Shown piece by piece: positions 59,699-64,000 of a DNA stretch of 64,000 bases. Location: the NCBI RefSeq assembly GCF_000024545.1, contig NC_013947.1:3658001-3722000 (forward strand). Direction: 5' to 3'. Every line of letters begins with the position of its first letter. Within the stretch, counting starts at the first letter, position 1. Origin of the DNA: Stackebrandtia nassauensis DSM 44728 (GTDB lineage Bacteria; Actinomycetota; Actinomycetes; Mycobacteriales; Micromonosporaceae). Made by a program: the position numbers and the translations under genes. The notes beneath the pieces are model-generated. The model was not told the origin of the DNA and made no database searches. It saw only the letters and a list, made by a program, of their open reading frames with translations.

Positions 59699-61225
59699 AT
59701 GTCACCAGCTTCGCGATTCGGTCGCCGCCTGACGGCGGTGATCGGTGCTCTCGCCACCCTGTCGCTGCTCCTGGCGGGCTGTTCCGGCTCGCAGGCGGAG
59801 CCGGGCAAGCTGGTGATCGGTGTCACCACTGACGCGAACGCGCTGTTCCCCTGGAAGGCGACCCAGTTCCAGTCGATCGCGGTGCTGCAGAACCTGTACG
59901 GCACCCTCACCGAGTTCGACAAGGACCTCAAGGTGGTGCCCGGCCTGGCCGAGTCCTGGGACACCTCGAAGGACGGCCGCACCCTGACCTTCCACCTGCG
60001 TTCCGGGGTGACCTTCGCCGACGGCAGCGCGTTCGACTCCGCCGACGTCAAGGACTCGCTCGACAAGATCCGCGACCCCAAGACCGCGGCGGTCGCGGCC
60101 TCGACGCTGGCGTCGGTGAAGAAGGTGACGGCACCCGACGCCGACACCGTGACCCTGAAACTGTCCGGGCCCGACGCGGCACTGCCGTCGAACCTCGCCT
60201 CGGTGAACACGGCGATGCTGTCGTCCGACGACACCGAGAAGCAGCTGGCCGCCAAACCCAACGGGACCGGGCCGTTCGCGTTCGACTCCCGCAAACCCAG
60301 CCAGACGTTGAAGTTGAAGAAGAACGACGCGTACTGGGGCGAGGCCCCCAAGCTCGACAGCGTCGAGTTCCGGGTGATCCCCGACGACGACTCCATCCTG
60401 GCCGCGATGCAGGCGGGCAACGTGCAGTTCGCGGTGTTCGACAACCCCGTCGTCGGTCAGACCGCCGAGGACCTCGGCCTGAACGTCGCCAAGACCTCGC
60501 AGCTGAGCTACCACGCGCTGCAACTCAACGCGAAACGCGACGTGTTGTCCGATGTGAACACCCGGTTGGCGGTGCAGTGCGCCATCGACCGGTCCGCCGT
60601 CCTGGACACCGCCGGATTCGGCGAGGGCAAGGTCACCGGTCCGATCACCTCGCCGGACTATCTCTCCGACCCCGACGACCGGCCCTGCCCGACACGCGAC
60701 CTCGACAAGTCGGCCGAGTACCTGCGCAAGGCGGGCAAGGACAGTCTCACGCTGAAGACCATCGTGTCGCAGGGCGAGTACGCCACCTCGGTGGACGAGG
60801 CGCAGAACCTCAAGTCGCAACTGGCCGACGCCAACATCGAGCTCGACCTGGAGGTGCTGGAGTCCGGGGCGTTCGTGGACGCGTGGGTCGGCGCCGACTT
60901 CGACGCGGCGGTGGCGCTCAACGGCGGCCGCGAGGACCCCGACGGCATGTATGGCCGCTACTTCACCAGCACCGGCAACCTCAACAAGGTCGCCGGGTAC
61001 AGCTCGCCCACGCTCGACAAGCTGTTCGCCGAGGGACGTTCCACCAGCGACCTCGCGAAGCGGGAGGAGATCTACACGAAGGTCGGCCGGGAACTGGAGG
61101 ACAACGCGGCCTGGATCTGGTTGTTCTCCGGGTTCACCTACACCGCGACCACCGCGAACGTCCACGGGTTCACACCCCTGGAAAGCGGTTCGCTGCAATA
61201 CCTACGCACCACGTCCGTCGATTAA
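59699..61225 (+). CDS. Peptide ABC importer, substrate-binding lipoprotein (SBP family 5)
   Basis: A 508-residue extracytoplasmic binding protein. ATG at 59699 follows CAGGAGCCAGG and opens a lipoprotein signal with LLLAGCSGSQ lipobox. KVVPGLAESWDTSKDGRTLTFHLRSGVTFADGSAFDSADV and NGTGPFAF are typical of DppA/OppA proteins. It is followed by two permeases and anmK. With the MurR-type regulator this suggests import of cell-wall (muro)peptides, which is inference. Confidence 0.93.
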   Translation: MSPASRFGRRLTAVIGALATLSLLLAGCSGSQAEPGKLVIGVTTDANALFPWKATQFQSIAVLQNLYGTLTEFDKDLKVVPGLAESWDTSKDGRTLTFHLRSGVTFADGSAFDSADVKDSLDKIRDPKTAAVAASTLASVKKVTAPDADTVTLKLSGPDAALPSNLASVNTAMLSSDDTEKQLAAKPNGTGPFAFDSRKPSQTLKLKKNDAYWGEAPKLDSVEFRVIPDDDSILAAMQAGNVQFAVFDNPVVGQTAEDLGLNVAKTSQLSYHALQLNAKRDVLSDVNTRLAVQCAIDRSAVLDTAGFGEGKVTGPITSPDYLSDPDDRPCPTRDLDKSAEYLRKAGKDSLTLKTIVSQGEYATSVDEAQNLKSQLADANIELDLEVLESGAFVDAWVGADFDAAVALNGGREDPDGMYGRYFTSTGNLNKVAGYSSPTLDKLFAEGRSTSDLAKREEIYTKVGRELEDNAAWIWLFSGFTYTATTANVHGFTPLESGSLQYLRTTSVD

Positions 61226-61241
61226 GGAATACGCCACCGAC

Positions 61242-62210
61242 ATGATCCGCACACTCGTCCGCAATCGGGTGATCCAGAGGATCGCGCAGACGCTGCTGAC
61301 CCTGTTCGGCGTCGCGATCTTCATCTTCGTCATGCTCAGGGCCATCCCCGGCGACCAGATCACCGCGGGGCTGGGCACCGAGGCGGCCGCGCTCACGCCC
61401 GCGCAGCGCGCGTCCCTGGAAAGCTACTACGGTCTCGACAAACCGCTCGTCGAACAGTTCTTCTCGTGGCTGGGCAACGTGTTCACCGGCAACCTCGGCT
61501 TCTCGGCCCGGGCGCAGGAGAGCGTGCTGGACCTGTCGCTGCACGCGCTGCCGGTCACCGCGGAGCTGGCGGTGCTGGCCATCGTGCTGGCGCTGCTGAT
61601 CGGCGTCCCGCTAGGCATGCTGTCGGCGTCCAAACCGGACTCCGCCCGCGACGGCTTCGGCCAGCTGGTGGGTCTGGCGGGTCTGTCGATCCCGGCGTTC
61701 CTGCTGGCGACGCTGTCGCTGTCGATCCTGGCCTCGACGCTGGGCTTCAACCCCAACGGCGAGGTCTTCGTGACGTTCGTCGAGGATCCGCTGCTGAATC
61801 TGCAACAGATGCTGTTGCCGTCCCTTGTGCTGGGTTTCGGGATCGCCGCGCCCATCATGCGCACCACGCGCACGGCGGTACTGGAGGTCCGGTCACTGGA
61901 CTTCGTCCGCACCGCCCGCGCCAAGGGGGTACCGGCCCGTCGGCTCCAGGTCAAGCACGTGCTCGGCAACGCGCTGATCCCGATCGTGACCATGACCGGT
62001 CTGCAACTGGGTTACCTGCTGGGCGGCGCGGTCGTGGTGGAGCAGATCTTCTCCATCCCCGGCATCGGACGTCAAGTGCTGCTTGGCATCCAGCAGAAGG
62101 AGTACGCGCTGGTGCAGAGCACGGTGCTCATCATCGCGCTGGCCTTCGTCCTCGTCAACCTGGCCACCGATCTGCTGTATCGGGCCATCGACCCCCGGGT
62201 GCGCGCATGA
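61242..62210 (+). CDS. Peptide ABC importer, permease DppB-type
   Basis: A 322-residue inner-membrane permease. ATG at 61242; a longer frame from 60951 overlaps the lipoprotein gene and is rejected. Six spans; LLTLFGVAIFIFVMLRAIPGD is the standard DppB start. The EAA loop is near RTARAKGVPARRLQVKHVLGNALIPIVTMTG. ATGA overlap with the next permease. Confidence 0.93.
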   Translation: MIRTLVRNRVIQRIAQTLLTLFGVAIFIFVMLRAIPGDQITAGLGTEAAALTPAQRASLESYYGLDKPLVEQFFSWLGNVFTGNLGFSARAQESVLDLSLHALPVTAELAVLAIVLALLIGVPLGMLSASKPDSARDGFGQLVGLAGLSIPAFLLATLSLSILASTLGFNPNGEVFVTFVEDPLLNLQQMLLPSLVLGFGIAAPIMRTTRTAVLEVRSLDFVRTARAKGVPARRLQVKHVLGNALIPIVTMTGLQLGYLLGGAVVVEQIFSIPGIGRQVLLGIQQKEYALVQSTVLIIALAFVLVNLATDLLYRAIDPRVRA

Positions 62211-63094
62211 CCGACCTGACCCAACCCGCACTGACCCGGCTCGACACGCCCGCGACACCGGGCCGGTTCCGGGAACTGTTGCGCAGCCGCTCCGGCCTCA
62301 TCGGTTTCATCCTGATCGCGGTGCTGGCGCTGTTGAGCCTGGCGTCGTTCGCCGGGCTGATCCCGCACGACCCGGTCGCGCAGGACCCGCCGTCGCGGCT
62401 GCTGCCGCCCTCGGCCGAGCACCTGCTGGGCACCGACCAGTTCGGACGCGACGTCTTCGCCCGGGTCGCCGCCGCGGTCGCCAACTCGGCGCTGATCGCG
62501 GTGGTGGCGGTCGCCTTCGCCACCGTCGTGGGCACACTGGGCGGGCTGGTCGCCGGTTTCTACCGGGGCTTCGCCGACGGCGCGACCAGCGCGGTCACCA
62601 ACGTGCTGTTCGCGTTCCCGCCGCTGCTGCTGGCGCTGGCGCTGGCGTCGGTGTTCAGCCGCGACTGGTTCACCATCGCCGTGGCCATCGCCATCGTGTA
62701 CGTGCCGATCTTCGTGCGGGTGGTGCGCGGCCCGGTGCTGTCGCTGCGGGAGGTCGAGTACGTCAAGGCGGCCGTGGCCACCGGACAGCGGCGCTCGGCG
62801 ATCATGCTGCGGCACGTGCTGCCCAACATCACCTCCATCGTCATCGTCCAGGTGACGCTGTCGCTGTCGTGGGCCGTGCTGACCGAGGCGGCGCTGAGCT
62901 TCCTCGGGCTGGGCACGCCGCCCCCGGCGCCGTCGCTGGGTCTGATGATCTTGGACGCCCGGACGCTGGTCACGGTGGCACCGTGGACGATGCTGGCCCC
63001 GGGATTGGCGATCGTCTTGTTGGTGGTGGGTCTGAACCTGCTGGGTGACGGCCTGCGTGACGTCTACGATCCTCGCGGTCGGGGGCGCAAGTGA
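62207..63094 (+). CDS. Peptide ABC importer, permease DppC-type
   Basis: A 295-residue permease. ATG at 62207. DppC-type signatures: [52 protein letters not shown] (EAA region) and [19 protein letters not shown]. Six predicted spans. The ATPase genes are not in the window and may lie downstream. It ends at the anmK start. Confidence 0.93.
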   Translation: MTDLTQPALTRLDTPATPGRFRELLRSRSGLIGFILIAVLALLSLASFAGLIPHDPVAQDPPSRLLPPSAEHLLGTDQFGRDVFARVAAAVANSALIAVVAVAFATVVGTLGGLVAGFYRGFADGATSAVTNVLFAFPPLLLALALASVFSRDWFTIAVAIAIVYVPIFVRVVRGPVLSLREVEYVKAAVATGQRRSAIMLRHVLPNITSIVIVQVTLSLSWAVLTEAALSFLGLGTPPPAPSLGLMILDARTLVTVAPWTMLAPGLAIVLLVVGLNLLGDGLRDVYDPRGRGRK

Positions 63095-63108
63095 ACACGG
63101 GAGCGCGC

Positions 63109-64000
63109 ATGAGAGTCCTGGGAATGATCTCCGGTACCTCGCACGACGGTATCGACACCGCGATCGTCGACTTCGGAGCCGACGGGGATCGCCTGCACGG
63201 CCGTATCGTCCACACCGGATCCCATCCGTACCCGACCGGGCTGCGGTCCCGGCTGGCCGCAGCCCTGCCTCCCGCCGAGACGACACTGTCCGAAGTGTGC
63301 GAACTGGACACCCTCATCGGCCAGACTTTCGCGTCGGCGGCGGCCGAGGCGATCCTCGCGTCCGGCGACGTCGACCTGATCGTCTCGCACGGCCAGACCG
63401 TGTACCACTGGGTCGAGGGCGGCCACGCGCATGGGACCCTTCAGATCGGGCAACCCGCGTGGATCGCCGAACGCACCGGAGCGCCCGTCCTGTCGGACGT
63501 GCGGATTCGCGACATCACCGCCGGTGGACACGGCGCGCCACTGGTGTCCTACATGGACACACTTCTGTTGGCGGGCGTCGACGGCGTCCCGGCCGCACTG
63601 AACCTGGGCGGCATCGCCAACATCTCGATCCCGCGTGGCGCGGGCGATGTCACCGCCTACGACATCGGACCCGCCAACGCGCTCATCGACGCGGCCGTGG
63701 TCCGCCACGGTGGCCATCCCGCCGGTTTCGACGAGGACGGCCGGATCGCCGCGTCCGGCACCGTTGACGAGGCATTGTTGGCCGTGCTGCTCGCCGACGC
63801 CTACTATCGTTTGCCCGCGCCCAAAAGCACCGGCAAAGAGCACTTTCACATCGGCTATGTCGACCAGGCCGTGGCGACCGCCGGAAGCCAGATCGGTTTC
63901 GCCGACCTCGTCGCCACCCTCACCGAGCTGACCATCCGCACCGTCGCCGACGATGTCCGGGCCGCCGGGGTGACGAAACTGCTGGTCTCCGGGGGTGGCG
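63109..64000 (+). CDS. anmK: Anhydro-N-acetylmuramic acid kinase, 3' end outside the window
   Basis: Partial gene, first 297 codons. It phosphorylates 1,6-anhydro-MurNAc to MurNAc-6-phosphate in cell-wall recycling. ATG 63109 follows GGGAG 5 nt upstream; a GTG at 63091 would overlap the permease stop. Motifs: [47 protein letters not shown] and [12 protein letters not shown]. It is the expected partner of a MurR-type regulator and muropeptide importer. Confidence 0.92.
   Translation, partial: MRVLGMISGTSHDGIDTAIVDFGADGDRLHGRIVHTGSHPYPTGLRSRLAAALPPAETTLSEVCELDTLIGQTFASAAAEAILASGDVDLIVSHGQTVYHWVEGGHAHGTLQIGQPAWIAERTGAPVLSDVRIRDITAGGHGAPLVSYMDTLLLAGVDGVPAALNLGGIANISIPRGAGDVTAYDIGPANALIDAAVVRHGGHPAGFDEDGRIAASGTVDEALLAVLLADAYYRLPAPKSTGKEHFHIGYVDQAVATAGSQIGFADLVATLTELTIRTVADDVRAAGVTKLLVSGGG

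Overview
The window is very GC-rich, has overlapping ATGA/GTGA gene junctions, many GTG/TTG starts, and actinomycete regulator types (SARP/AfsR-like, PadR, paired universal stress proteins). It therefore looks like chromosomal DNA of a filamentous high-GC actinomycete, possibly Glycomycetaceae or Micromonosporaceae. That placement is inference; no 16S or other marker is present. No tRNA, rRNA, CRISPR array, insertion sequence or phage gene was seen.

Layout. (1) 14-6920: a compact V-type ATPase operon, order C-I-K-F-E-A-B-D. (2) 7074-12366: a five-gene operon for an acetyl-CoA synthetase, E1 alpha, E1 beta and E2 of a 2-oxo-acid dehydrogenase complex, and a free acyl carrier protein. (3) 12433-19784: a redox/stress island with a PNPOx-fold protein, a four-subunit group 3b-type [NiFe] hydrogenase (HydB-G-D-A), two divergent universal stress proteins and a flavodoxin. 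Sites resembling DosR/DevR boxes precede the hydrogenase, and a related string precedes the synthetase gene, so (2) and (3) may form one hypoxia-type regulon. (4) 19785-30517: a decayed gene, a PadR regulator with a membrane protein, a secreted protein resembling a subtilase without its catalytic domain, a second secreted protein and two large NTPase regulators. (5) 30549-37439: a lanthipeptide cluster with a 64-residue precursor ending in three cysteines, a class II LanM, an ABC exporter without leader peptidase, and a BBE-type flavoenzyme. It is preceded by an 11-bp-period direct repeat typical of SARP sites, and precursor and LanM are separated by a strong hairpin. (6) 37419-50168: a PadR/membrane-protein pair and several small catabolic or regulatory units (LysR, MBL-fold, ketopantoate reductase, degenerate GGDEF, M24-like, enolase superfamily, sugar isomerase and dehydrogenase, TetR). 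(7) 50336-55390: a secreted peptidoglycan-binding protein, a subtilase of about 1100 residues and a TrmB/HTH regulator. (8) 55352-58674: free-standing condensation, carrier and adenylation proteins (C-PCP-A), divergent from a small single-span membrane protein. (9) 58553-64000: an RpiR/MurR-type regulator, a peptide ABC importer (lipoprotein and two permeases) and the 5' part of anmK, which together suggest muropeptide recovery.

How it fits together. The acetyl-CoA/2-oxo-acid dehydrogenase operon makes acetyl-CoA and NADH, and the hydrogenase can exchange electrons between NAD(P)H and H2. The stress proteins, flavodoxin and PNPOx protein are typical companions in dormancy-type regulons. The lanthipeptide cluster is the main specialised-metabolite locus and the best candidate for unusual chemistry; the C-PCP-A locus is the second.
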